A stretch of DNA of 64,000 nucleotides, from assembly GCA_963822575.1 (NCBI GenBank), contig CAWGHZ010000006.1, forward strand, positions 558,001 through 622,000. The letters run 5' to 3'. The translations under genes were made by a program, and so were the position numbers. Below, piece after piece: positions 25,609-33,595 of the stretch (its first letter is position 1; every line of letters starts with the position of its first letter). Source of the stretch: CAWGHZ01 sp963822575. GTDB taxonomy: Bacteria; Pseudomonadota; Alphaproteobacteria; MPNO01; DASWLB01. The notes under the pieces were generated by a model that was not told where the DNA came from, did no database searches, and saw only the letters and a program-made list of their open reading frames with translations.

Positions 25609-26004
25609 TCACGCCGCCTTTCGCGCCGAGGCCGGCGTGAAAAGGAGCGCGGTCTGGCCAACCAGGATGAACAGCGCGCCGGTCGCGAGGATCAGGTTCA
25701 CCTGGTCCGACGGCTGGTGCGAGGTCAGGTTGCGGAAGACCAGGAAGAGCTGGGCCGACGCCACGTGCGCGCCGAGGAAGGCGACGGACGCCGCGCCCCA
25801 GCGCAGCCACCATGTCCGCGCGCCGGGCAGGGTCATCAGGACGCCGACCACGCCGATCGCCGACCGCTCCATCCGGCAATAGGGGCAGATGTGCGTCCAG
25901 CCGGCGAGGTCGACCGCCCAGGTGACGGCCGAGATCAGGATAGCGAGCACGCCGAGCAGGCGCAGATTGCCCTTGAGAAAGTCGAGCAGGCTTACGGACG
26001 CCAT
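25609..26004 (-). CDS. Small membrane protein with CPYC motif, DsbB-like pattern
   Basis: This 131-residue protein appears to have four membrane-spanning segments: about residues 15-32, 48-60, 68-90 and 102-122. The first loop holds HICPYCRMERSAIGVVG, where two cysteines in CxxC are followed by an ER at the start of the next helix. DsbB and related quinone-linked thiol oxidases show the same C-x2-C...ER arrangement after the first helix, but the second periplasmic cysteine pair of DsbB is missing. A role in thiol redox or metal handling in the membrane is a guess. It stands alone between dnaG and a small unknown gene. I do not recognise a named family. Confidence 0.6.
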   Translation of the reverse strand: MASVSLLDFLKGNLRLLGVLAILISAVTWAVDLAGWTHICPYCRMERSAIGVVGVLMTLPGARTWWLRWGAASVAFLGAHVASAQLFLVFRNLTSHQPSDQVNLILATGALFILVGQTALLFTPASARKAA

Positions 26005-26141
26005 GGTTCCCCCCTGTCCGTTGTCGGCGCTCCGACTTGGCCAGTTAGGGGGAAGCCGTCGATTCCGTCAAGACGGTGGGGTTTTCCGGCCGCCGTCGCC
26101 CCGCCCGCCGCCGGGAGGCGGCGGGCGCAGGTGCGGCAGGG

Positions 26142-26498
26142 TCAGCCGGGCGTGCCGACGCCGGAGTTGTCGTAGTCGCCGTCCGAGTCCATCCCGGCGG
26201 ACGCGGACGAACCCTGCGAGCCTTGCGCGGCGGCGGTGAGCGTCTGACCGATCTTGCGCAGCGCCTGCGAGATCTGGCGCATGTCGGCACCGGAAAGTCC
26301 GGCGCCGCTAGCGCCGCTGTCGATGGTCTTCTGCACCTCGTCGAGCGCCTTGGTCAGGTCCTTGCCCTGCTGGGCGGTGATCGTGCCGTTCTTGATGCCC
26401 TCGCCGATGCGCTTCTCCAGTGCCTTGATCTGGTTGTCGACGGTGTTGGCGGTGGCGGCGGCGGCGCCCTGCGGCGCGAGGGACGAAACGGTGGACAT
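26142..26498 (-). CDS. Small Ser/Ala/Gly-rich protein with acidic DxDGDxD tail
   Basis: This 118-residue protein is unrecognised. The start at 26498 is fixed by a strong AAGGAGG seven bases upstream, although the frame is open to 26675. The N-terminus is flexible (MSTVSSLAPQGAAAATANTV). The middle is two amphipathic helices (DNQIKALEKRIGEGIKNG and LTKALDEVQKTIDSG). The tail MDSDGDYDNSGVG resembles a calcium-binding loop. There is no signal peptide or membrane segment. The good ribosome site and codon bias argue for real expression. Divergent from pgi across 303 bases. Confidence 0.55.
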   Translation of the reverse strand: MSTVSSLAPQGAAAATANTVDNQIKALEKRIGEGIKNGTITAQQGKDLTKALDEVQKTIDSGASGAGLSGADMRQISQALRKIGQTLTAAAQGSQGSSASAGMDSDGDYDNSGVGTPG

Positions 26499-26801
26499 GC
26501 GAACCTCCTTACGGACGCGGTGATGCGAACGGGACGACGCTAAGCCTCGTCCGTTAATCGGACCTTGCCCGCCGCATGCCGTTTCTTGGAGAATTGTGGA
26601 GACGACTTGGCCAAAATCGTACTTGCCGCAACCGATTGTCTCGAAACCGAACGACATGCTTGTTTTGTACTTCAACCCTGCGCGCGGCCGACGGACGCCG
26701 CGAGCCCGAGAAGCGCCGGCAGGCGCGTCGCGATGGCGGGGTTGCGCCGGAACCTGCTAAGAAGGACGGACGACCGGTTCCGTGCCGAGGGAGGCTCCAC
26801 A
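26499..26801. other. Divergent intergenic region before pgi
   Basis: These 303 bases separate the small unknown gene and pgi. About 26575-26680 is clearly less GC-rich than its surroundings and probably holds the promoter of the leftward gene. The 3' end has GAGGGAGG for pgi. I could not fix a convincing -35/-10 pair for either gene, and no RNA gene was seen. Confidence 0.5.
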
Positions 26802-28424
26802 ATGACCGCGCTTACCGCGACGCCCGCCTGGCAGGCGCTGACGCTGCACCACGCGAAGATCAAGGATCTGCGCCTGCGCAACCTGTTCGCAGACGACCCC
26901 CGCCGGGCCGAGCGTTTCGCGGCCGAGGGGGCCGGGCTCTACCTCGACTATTCCAAGAACCGCATCACGGAGGAGACGCTGAAGCTCCTCCTGCAGCTCG
27001 CCGAGGAGCGCGGCATCGCCGCCCGGCGGGACGCGATGTTCGCCGGCGAGACGATCAACAGCACCGAGAAGCGCGCCGTGCTGCACGTGGCGCTGCGCGC
27101 GCCACGCGATGCGCGCATCATGGTCGACGGCGCCGACGTGGTGCCCGACGTGCACAAGGTATTGGACGCGATGGCCGGATTCGCCACGCGGCTGCGCGAC
27201 GGCAGCTGGACCGGCCATACCGGCAAGCGCATCAAGAACGTCGTCAATATCGGCATCGGAGGGTCGTATCTGGGGCCCGAGATGGCCTATCGCGCGCTGC
27301 GCCCGTACAGCGAGCGGTCGATGAACTTCCGCTTCGTCGCCAATGTCGACGGCGCCGATTTCATCGAGGCGACGCACGATCTCGACGCGGCCGAGACGCT
27401 GTTCATTGTGTCGTCCAAGACGTTCACCACGCTCGAGACCATGACCAACGCGGCGACGGCGCGGGCCTGGCTGGTCGGCAAGCTCGGTTCCGAAAAGGCA
27501 GTCGCGAAGCATTTCGCCGCCGTGTCGACCAATATCCCGGCGGTCACCAAGTTCGGCATCGACGAGGCAAATATTTTCGGCTTCTGGGACTGGGTCGGCG
27601 GGCGCTACTCGATGGACAGCGCCATCGGGCTCTCCACCATGATCGCCGTCGGGCCCGACAATTTCCGCGCCCTTCTGGCGGGCTTCCGCGCGATGGACGA
27701 GCATTTTTGCAGCGCGCCCGCCCAGCGCAATTTGCCGATGCTGCTGGGCCTGCTCACCGTCTGGTACAACAATTTCTTCGGCGCACAGACCATCGGCGTG
27801 ATGCCCTATTCGGCGCATCTCGCGCGCTTCCCGGCCTACCTTCAGCAGCTCCAGATGGAAAGTAACGGCAAGCACGTCGACCTCGACGGCAAGGCGCTCG
27901 ACTACCAGACCGGACCGGTCATCTGGGGCGAGCCCGGCACCGACGGGCAGCACTCGTTCTACCAGCTCATCCACCAGGGCACGAAGCTGATCCCCTGCGA
28001 CATGATCGGGTTCTGCCGGCCGCTGAGCACCCTCACGGGGCAGCACGACCTCCTCATGGCGAACCTGTTCGCCCAGGCCGAGGCGCTGGCCTTCGGCAAG
28101 ACCGCCGCGGAGCTTACGGCCGAGGGCTCGCCCGACTATCAGACGCCTCATCGCGTGGCCGAGGGCAACCGGCCGACCAACCTGATCCTCGCCGAGACGC
28201 TCGACCCCGCGACGCTCGGCAGCCTCGTCGCACTCTATGAGCACTCGGTCTTCACCCAGGGCGCGATCTGGGGGATCGACAGCTTCGACCAGTGGGGCGT
28301 CGAGCTCGGCAAGGTGCTGGCGATGCGCATCGTGCCCGAGCTCGACCGCGCCAAGGAGCCGAAGCTCGCGCACGACAGCTCGACCAACGCGCTGATCGCG
28401 CGCTACCGGCGGCTGCGCGGCTGA
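26802..28424 (+). CDS. pgi: Glucose-6-phosphate isomerase
   Basis: This 540-residue cytoplasmic enzyme interconverts glucose-6-phosphate and fructose-6-phosphate. Family signatures are visible: NIGIGGSYLGPEMAYRAL, VSSKTFTTLETMTNA (sugar-phosphate loop), FWDWVGGRYSMDSAIGL, and GQHSFYQLIHQGTKLIP with the catalytic histidine region. The length is that of the large bacterial Pgi. ATG at 26802 (MTALTATPAW) was chosen because GAGGGAGG lies upstream and homology begins there. It is followed 51 bases later by an FAD dehydrogenase gene in the same direction, with a small GCGCGG/CCGCGC hairpin between. Confidence 0.97.
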   Translation: MTALTATPAWQALTLHHAKIKDLRLRNLFADDPRRAERFAAEGAGLYLDYSKNRITEETLKLLLQLAEERGIAARRDAMFAGETINSTEKRAVLHVALRAPRDARIMVDGADVVPDVHKVLDAMAGFATRLRDGSWTGHTGKRIKNVVNIGIGGSYLGPEMAYRALRPYSERSMNFRFVANVDGADFIEATHDLDAAETLFIVSSKTFTTLETMTNAATARAWLVGKLGSEKAVAKHFAAVSTNIPAVTKFGIDEANIFGFWDWVGGRYSMDSAIGLSTMIAVGPDNFRALLAGFRAMDEHFCSAPAQRNLPMLLGLLTVWYNNFFGAQTIGVMPYSAHLARFPAYLQQLQMESNGKHVDLDGKALDYQTGPVIWGEPGTDGQHSFYQLIHQGTKLIPCDMIGFCRPLSTLTGQHDLLMANLFAQAEALAFGKTAAELTAEGSPDYQTPHRVAEGNRPTNLILAETLDPATLGSLVALYEHSVFTQGAIWGIDSFDQWGVELGKVLAMRIVPELDRAKEPKLAHDSSTNALIARYRRLRG

Positions 28425-28475
28425 GCCCGGACCTGCTATAGAAGAGCGCGGAACCGCGCGCACGGGAGGAACGCC

Positions 28476-29945
28476 ATGGCCCAGAAGATCGAGACCGATA
28501 TCGCCATCATCGGCGCGGGGGGCGCGGGCATCGCCGCCGGCATCGAGGCGCGCGACGCGGGCGCCAAGACGATCGCCTTCGAGAAGGCCGAGGCGCCGGG
28601 CGGCGCGGCGATCGTCTCGGGCGGCGGGTGCTGCATCGTCGGCTCGCCGGTGCAGCAGAAGGACGGCATCAAAGACACGCCCGACCTCGCCTTCAAGGAC
28701 TGGATCGAATGGGGCGGCCCGTCGGCCGACGAGGTGTGGGCGCGCTACTACATCGAGCATTCGCTGCACGACCTCTTCTTCTGGGCCGAGGCGAACGGCG
28801 CGAAGTGGATGGATCTCAAGGTGCAGGAGGGCAACTCCGTCCATCGCTGGACGCGGCCCGACAAGGACGGGCTCGGGCTGATGACCGCGCTGATCGAATC
28901 CTACTGCAAGAAGGGCGGCGAGGTCCGCGTCAACACGGAGGTCAAGGGCATCAAGGTGGCCGACGGGCGCGTCACCGGCATCGAGGCCATCGACACGAAG
29001 ACCGGCGAGACGGTGGAGGTGTCGAGCAAGGTGGTGGTCGCGACCACCGGCGGGTTCAACTCCAACATCGACATGGTGAAGGAGATCCGCCCCGAGCTCG
29101 GCAACGAGAAGGTGATGGAAGGCTCGGGCCGCGGCTCGACCGGCGACGGCCACAAGATGCTGCGGAAGGTGGGCGGCTACCTCACCCACATGGACGCGAT
29201 CTGGTTCTACGTCTACGCGACGCCCGACTATCTCGACCCCACCGAGAAGCGCGGCCTCGTCTTCCGCCAGGCGCCCGGCTACATCTGGGTGAACCAGCAG
29301 GGACGGCGCTTCCACAACGAGTTGCTTTCCGGCGGCAACTCGGCGAGTTCGGCTTTGATGGCGCAGACGCCGCGCCATGCCTGGGCGGTCGTCGACACAC
29401 CGATGACGGCGAACGTGGTGATCGCCGATCCGTACTATCGCCGCGGGCCGGAGGTGGCGCGCGACCGCATCCAGGAGCTTCTTGACCGTTCGCCCTACAT
29501 CAAGAAGGCGGACACGCTCGAGGCGCTGGCGCGGAAGATGGACGTCGATACAGCCGCCTTCCTCGACACGGTGAAGCGCTACAACGCGGCGTTCGACGAA
29601 GGGCGCGAATACGAGCCGGAGTTCGGCAAGCCCTTGGGCGCCTCCAAGCGGTTCGATACGCCGCCCTACTACGCGATCCAGATCTTCCCGCTGGCCCGCA
29701 AAAATTTCGGCGGGGTGAAGACCGATTTGCACTGCCGCGTGCTCGACAAGCATTTCGAGCCGATCGCCGGGCTCTACGCCGCGGGCGAGCTGTGCGGCAT
29801 GGCGGGCGGGCACATCAACGGCAAGGCCGGGCTCGAAGGCACGATGCTGGGTCCCTCGATCTTTTCCGGCCGGGTCGCCGGTGGCTGGGCCGCGCAGGAG
29901 GCGGGGTTCGGCGCCGGCTTCGTCGGCAAGGCGAACCGGGGCTAG
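28476..29945 (+). CDS. FAD-dependent dehydrogenase, fumarate reductase flavoprotein/3-ketosteroid dehydrogenase family
   Basis: This 489-residue protein starts with the FAD-binding Rossmann motif DIAIIGAGGAGIAAGIEARDAGA followed by EKAEAPGGAAIVSGG. The C-terminal FAD segment is LYAAGELCGMAGGHINGKAGLEGTMLGPSIFSGRVAG. The family includes fumarate reductase flavoproteins, urocanate reductase and 3-ketosteroid dehydrogenases, which add or remove hydrogen across an activated C=C bond. There is no signal peptide, so it acts in the cytoplasm. The next gene, a decarboxylase-like amidohydrolase, begins 5 bases after its stop, so the two form an operon. A C=C reduction or ring desaturation linked to that decarboxylation is likely; substrate unknown. 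Confidence 0.85.
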   Translation: MAQKIETDIAIIGAGGAGIAAGIEARDAGAKTIAFEKAEAPGGAAIVSGGGCCIVGSPVQQKDGIKDTPDLAFKDWIEWGGPSADEVWARYYIEHSLHDLFFWAEANGAKWMDLKVQEGNSVHRWTRPDKDGLGLMTALIESYCKKGGEVRVNTEVKGIKVADGRVTGIEAIDTKTGETVEVSSKVVVATTGGFNSNIDMVKEIRPELGNEKVMEGSGRGSTGDGHKMLRKVGGYLTHMDAIWFYVYATPDYLDPTEKRGLVFRQAPGYIWVNQQGRRFHNELLSGGNSASSALMAQTPRHAWAVVDTPMTANVVIADPYYRRGPEVARDRIQELLDRSPYIKKADTLEALARKMDVDTAAFLDTVKRYNAAFDEGREYEPEFGKPLGASKRFDTPPYYAIQIFPLARKNFGGVKTDLHCRVLDKHFEPIAGLYAAGELCGMAGGHINGKAGLEGTMLGPSIFSGRVAGGWAAQEAGFGAGFVGKANRG

Positions 29946-29950
29946 GCCAC

Positions 29951-30907
29951 ATGCAGAAGAAGATCGCGCTCGAGGAGCACTGCTACCTCGAAGGCTTCCC
30001 CAACCCGGCGCGCGACAACGTGGCGATCGCGGAGCCGGACTACTGGAACTACGCGGTGCCGCGCTTGCCCGAGTTCGACGAGGTCAGGCTTGGCGCGATG
30101 GACGCGGCGGGGATCGAGATCGCGGTCCTCTCGCTGTTCGCGCCCGGCACCCACGCGGAGCGCGACGCCAAGAAGGCGACCGATGCGGCGAAGCGTGGCA
30201 ACGACCAGCTCGCCGCCGAAATCGCGCGCCACCCGGCCCGCTATCGCGGCTTCGCAGCCCTCGCCATGCATGATGCGAAGGGCGCCGCGGAGGAGCTCGA
30301 GCGCACGGTGAAAAGCCATGGCTTCAAGGGCGCGCTGATCAACGGCCAGACCCAGGGCGTCTATCTCGACGACGAGCGCTACCTCCCGTTCTGGGAGCGT
30401 GTGGCGGCGCTCGACGTGCCGATCTACCTGCACCCCGGCGATCCGATGGAGCTACCCGCCGTGTACCAGGGCTATCCCGGGCTCGGCCGGTCGATCTGGG
30501 GCTGGATGGGCGAGACCGGCGGGCACGCGCTGCGCCTGGTGTTCTCCGGCCTGTTCGAGCGCTATCCGACGCTCTCGATCGTGCTCGGCCACATGGGCGA
30601 GGCGCTGCCGTTCCTGTTGTGGCGGATCGACAGCCGCTACGGCATCTACAAGCCGAAGGTGCGCCTTAAGAAGAAGCCGTCGGAATACATCCTCGCCAAC
30701 TTCTACGCGACGACGGCCGGCAACTGCGCGCACGCGCCGCTCGCCTGCACGCTCGCCACGTTCGGCGAGGACCGGGTGATGTTCTCGGTCGACTATCCGT
30801 TGGAGAAGCCGGAGCCGGCGGCCGCATTCATGGAGACCGCGCCCGTCTCCGACGCAGTGCGCGGCAAGCTGTGCTGGGACAACGCCGCCCGGCTGATGAA
30901 GATCTAA
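29951..30907 (+). CDS. Amidohydrolase family, gamma-resorcylate decarboxylase-like
   Basis: This 318-residue TIM-barrel protein starts MQKKIALEEHCY. E8 and H10 fall exactly where gamma-resorcylate (2,6-dihydroxybenzoate) decarboxylase has its metal ligands. Further ligands are the histidine in YLHPGDPMELP and the aspartate in FSVDYPLEKPEP. Members decarboxylate hydroxybenzoates without oxygen or cofactor, reversibly. It differs from the ACMSD-type protein at 16.7-17.6 kb, which has an HxH site. It is co-transcribed with the FAD dehydrogenase. The last 4 bases overlap the convergent VOC gene. Hydroxybenzoate or similar phenolic acid is the probable substrate. Confidence 0.88.
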   Translation: MQKKIALEEHCYLEGFPNPARDNVAIAEPDYWNYAVPRLPEFDEVRLGAMDAAGIEIAVLSLFAPGTHAERDAKKATDAAKRGNDQLAAEIARHPARYRGFAALAMHDAKGAAEELERTVKSHGFKGALINGQTQGVYLDDERYLPFWERVAALDVPIYLHPGDPMELPAVYQGYPGLGRSIWGWMGETGGHALRLVFSGLFERYPTLSIVLGHMGEALPFLLWRIDSRYGIYKPKVRLKKKPSEYILANFYATTAGNCAHAPLACTLATFGEDRVMFSVDYPLEKPEPAAAFMETAPVSDAVRGKLCWDNAARLMKI

Positions 30908-31557
30908 AGCTTCCCCTCGCGGTGTAGGATGCGCACCTGCTCGCGGTCCATCAGGACCGCGTCGGGCACGCCGGACTTGTATAGCGCCACCATCCTGTCC
31001 GGGTCGAAGTCGGCCTCGGCCATCGCGCCGAACTCCTCGGTGAACTGGTAGTAGCGCTTGTAGTCCTGGCATTCCTGCGGCGTGAAGTTGTCGACCATGG
31101 TCTCGACCTCGTTGCCGTCCGGGTCCTGCCAGTAGAGCGAGGTCGAGTTGCCGTGGTTGAGCGTGCGCCGCGGCGGCGGGTAGCCGAGCGCCTTCATCCT
31201 TTTGTAGACGTAAAGGAGCTCGCCCAGGCTCGCATAGCCGAACGCGATGTGCGAGACGCCCACCGGCTTCGCCGGCTTGGTGCCCCAGCCCGGCCGGCGG
31301 ATGATGATCACCCGATGGTCGTGGTCGTCGTACGTCAGGAACGTTGCCGAGCCGTCGCCGAAATGCGCGACGTTGACGATCTCGGCGTTGAACAAATCCT
31401 TGTAGAACTGCACCATCGCGTCGTGGTTCACGTCCGAATAGATGTGGACGTGGTGGATCTTGGTCGGCGAGGGCATCGATTTGACCGCGCCGGGCGGGTC
31501 GTGGCGGATGGGCGAAACCTTTTCCGGGCGCTTTCGGGCGATCTGGTCGAGCGGCAT
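30904..31557 (-). CDS. VOC-family protein, extradiol dioxygenase-like
   Basis: This 217-residue protein has one vicinal oxygen chelate module. Probable metal ligands are the histidine in KIHHVHIYSDV (about residues 34-44), the histidine in GVSHIAFGYAS and the glutamate in DPDGNEVETMVD. This H-H-E set is shared by type I extradiol ring-cleavage dioxygenases and glyoxalases. A C-terminal extension of about 50 residues has no obvious domain. Placement tail to tail with the hydroxybenzoate-decarboxylase-like gene (4-base overlap) favours ring cleavage of a catechol-like product, but a glyoxalase or isomerase role is possible. The start MPLDQIARKRPEK leaves a 30-residue lead; an internal ATG (MPSPTKIHHVH) is an alternative. 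Confidence 0.8.
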   Translation of the reverse strand: MPLDQIARKRPEKVSPIRHDPPGAVKSMPSPTKIHHVHIYSDVNHDAMVQFYKDLFNAEIVNVAHFGDGSATFLTYDDHDHRVIIIRRPGWGTKPAKPVGVSHIAFGYASLGELLYVYKRMKALGYPPPRRTLNHGNSTSLYWQDPDGNEVETMVDNFTPQECQDYKRYYQFTEEFGAMAEADFDPDRMVALYKSGVPDAVLMDREQVRILHREGKL

Positions 31558-31610
31558 GGCGTCCTCCCGCTGGGTCGGATCATGATGGCGCGATCACGGG
31601 GCGGGCGCAA

Positions 31611-32885
31611 TCACTCTGCTGCGGCCTCGGCATGGGCGGCCTTCAGCGCGTAGCCGAGAAGCCCCGCCGTCACCACGAACAGCGCCACCGCGCTGAGCGC
31701 GAGCGACCAGTGGATGCCGATGAACTCGCCTCCGACGCCGACCGTGAGGCCGGAGAAGGCGCGGAGCCCGTTCGACGCCATGTTGTAGACGCCGATCACC
31801 CGCCCGCGCGTCGCCTGTGGCGCGGAAAGCTGGACGAGCGTCTGCGTCATCGCGGTGAAAGCGAGGTTGACGAACCCGGCGACGAACAGCAGCAGCAGGG
31901 CGAGCCAATAGCTGGTCGCCGTGGCAAAGCCCGTCATGGCAAGGCACCAGGCCATCACCAGGAAGAAGGCCGAGCGCGGCTTGGCGGCGAGGAGCCCGCC
32001 CGCCTCCAGCAGCACGCCGGCCGCGAGCGCGCCGGCCGCGTTGGCGGCGAGCAGCAGCGAGTAGTGGATCCCCGCCCCGCCATAGCCGAGGTCCTGGGCG
32101 AACTCCGGCATCTGCGCCTGGTGCGCGTTGCCGATCAGCAGCGAGGCGAAGCCCGCCAGACCGATCATCGCGACGACGGTGCGATTGGCGCCGACGTCCT
32201 TCATCGCCGAGACGATGTCGGCGAGCCCGCGGATCGGCCGCGGCGGCTCCTGCTCGGTGCGGAACTTGGGGCCGTAGGGCGCCTTCACCAGCCACAAGGT
32301 CAGGGGCAGGTAGAACAGGATGTTGAGGAAGATCGCGATCTCCGGCCCAAGCCCCACGAGCATCGCGCCGCCGATCGCCGGCCCCAGCAGCAGCCCCAGC
32401 ATGCGCGACGTCGCCATCAGCCGGACGGCGCTGTTGAGCTCGCGCCGACCGACGATGTCGTGGATCATGATCTGCGAGGCGGGCGACCAGAACACGCCGG
32501 CGAAGCCGTGGATCACCAGGATGGTCCCGGCCAGCCACTCGGTCAGCGTGCCGGTTACGAAAAATATGCCCCACGACAAGGACGACAGCATGAACAGCCC
32601 CATGCCGAGCTGGATGATGCGGCGCGGGTCGTACTTGTCGGCCAGCGCACCGGACCATACCGAGAAGAACAGGAACGGGATCCAGTGCGAGAAGATCGCG
32701 AACCCGCCGAGGGCGGGCGAGTGGAACTTGTCGAAGATGATCCAGTAGCTCACCACGTGCTCGATGGAATTGGCCATCATGGCGAGCATGTTGCCGACCA
32801 GGAACGGCCGGTAGCCGGCGTGGCGCAGTGCGGCGAAGGACTGGGGCGGCGCGTCGGCGCCGGCGCGGGAGGAAGGTTCTTTCAA
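31611..32885 (-). CDS. MFS transporter
   Basis: This 424-residue protein has about twelve membrane helices and belongs to the major facilitator superfamily. The loop between helices 2 and 3 reads WSGALADKYDPRRIIQLG, the MFS signature, and the second half has PQATRGRVIGVYNMASNG. The pattern is that of the DHA3/EntS-type exporters. The first codon appears to be TTG (32883-32885), since upstream ATGs are out of frame and the next in-frame ATG lies inside the first helix. It may export or import an aromatic compound of the neighbouring catabolic genes, but nothing in the sequence fixes the substrate. Confidence 0.87.
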   Translation of the reverse strand: MKEPSSRAGADAPPQSFAALRHAGYRPFLVGNMLAMMANSIEHVVSYWIIFDKFHSPALGGFAIFSHWIPFLFFSVWSGALADKYDPRRIIQLGMGLFMLSSLSWGIFFVTGTLTEWLAGTILVIHGFAGVFWSPASQIMIHDIVGRRELNSAVRLMATSRMLGLLLGPAIGGAMLVGLGPEIAIFLNILFYLPLTLWLVKAPYGPKFRTEQEPPRPIRGLADIVSAMKDVGANRTVVAMIGLAGFASLLIGNAHQAQMPEFAQDLGYGGAGIHYSLLLAANAAGALAAGVLLEAGGLLAAKPRSAFFLVMAWCLAMTGFATATSYWLALLLLFVAGFVNLAFTAMTQTLVQLSAPQATRGRVIGVYNMASNGLRAFSGLTVGVGGEFIGIHWSLALSAVALFVVTAGLLGYALKAAHAEAAAE

Positions 32886-33229
32886 CGCTTTACATCCAAC
32901 GGCTGACGGGGGGTTGATAGCTTGGAAGGCCTCTCATTCGCCATGCGAATGTGGCATGGGGCTCTGCCGATTCCGGCAGGCGTAATGAAAATACGCTCAT
33001 CTTTGCTCCAGCATGGGGAGGACGAGGATGGCGGGGTGGCGGGCGTGCCGCACTCCGCCTCTTGCGCGGGAAACTCCGGTTGCCCGCTTTCGATACGAAT
33101 TAGATATATCGTTTTTGTACCAGCGTCAACCTGGCGCTTGCCCGGCCGAATCCGCGCGCCATCTGGAAGGAACTGGCGCGGGGACGGGTGGCGCGCGTCG
33201 CGCCGCGACGGCGCGAAAACGGAGGAACG
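32886..33229. other. Divergent intergenic region between MFS and COG4705 genes
   Basis: These 344 bases contain no gene I can support. CATTCG-CCATG-CGAATG (32935-32951) and CGATA-N11-TATCG (33091-33111) are small palindromes; the second lies in an AT-rich patch that is unusual here and could be a regulator site. GGAGG at 33221 serves the next gene. Confidence 0.45.
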
Positions 33230-33580
33230 ATGGACAGGGAGACGGCGCTCACCAAGGTGCCGGCGGTCACGCTGGGCTTCTGGATCATCAAGATCGCCGC
33301 GACCACGCTGGGGGAGACCGGCGGCGCGCTGGTGTTCCTCGCCGCCCTCGCCGCCCTCTTTTACCGGACCGGCGTGTCGCGGGTGGCGCTGTTCTTGGCG
33401 GCGTTCATACTGACCCGGCCGTTCGGCGCAACGGTGGGCGACTTTCTCGACAAGCTGGTGTCGCATGGCGGGCTCGACCTAAGCCGGCCTGTCGCGTCGG
33501 CCGTCCTCGCCACCTTCATCGTCGGCGCGATTCTCGCCATCCCGCAGCGCGCCAGCCGCCATCCGGGCACGGCGGCGTAG
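33230..33580 (+). CDS. COG4705-type membrane protein, internally shortened
   Basis: This 116-residue protein begins KVPAVTLGFWIIKIAATTLGETGG, the typical opening of the COG4705 'membrane-anchored protein' family. It then passes directly to FYRTGVSRVALFLAAFILTRPFGATVGDFLDK, which normally forms the C-terminal part. Full-length members are about twice as long, with more helices between, so the middle has apparently been lost in frame. The frame stays open and GGAGG precedes the ATG, so a short product with three or four helices may be made. The family function is unknown. It is followed 15 bases later by the thioredoxin-NhaA fusion gene. Confidence 0.7.
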   Translation: MDRETALTKVPAVTLGFWIIKIAATTLGETGGALVFLAALAALFYRTGVSRVALFLAAFILTRPFGATVGDFLDKLVSHGGLDLSRPVASAVLATFIVGAILAIPQRASRHPGTAA

Positions 33581-33595
33581 CCCCGAGGACCGCCC

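Noticed and set aside
26499..26675. Longer start of the small protein gene at 26675
   Set aside because: The frame is open but the added residues look random, and AAGGAGG just before 26498 gives a much better start.
26757..29813. A 1018-codon frame on the minus strand opposite pgi and the FAD dehydrogenase gene
   Set aside because: It mirrors two well-supported genes and has no recognisable domain. It is a high-GC shadow.
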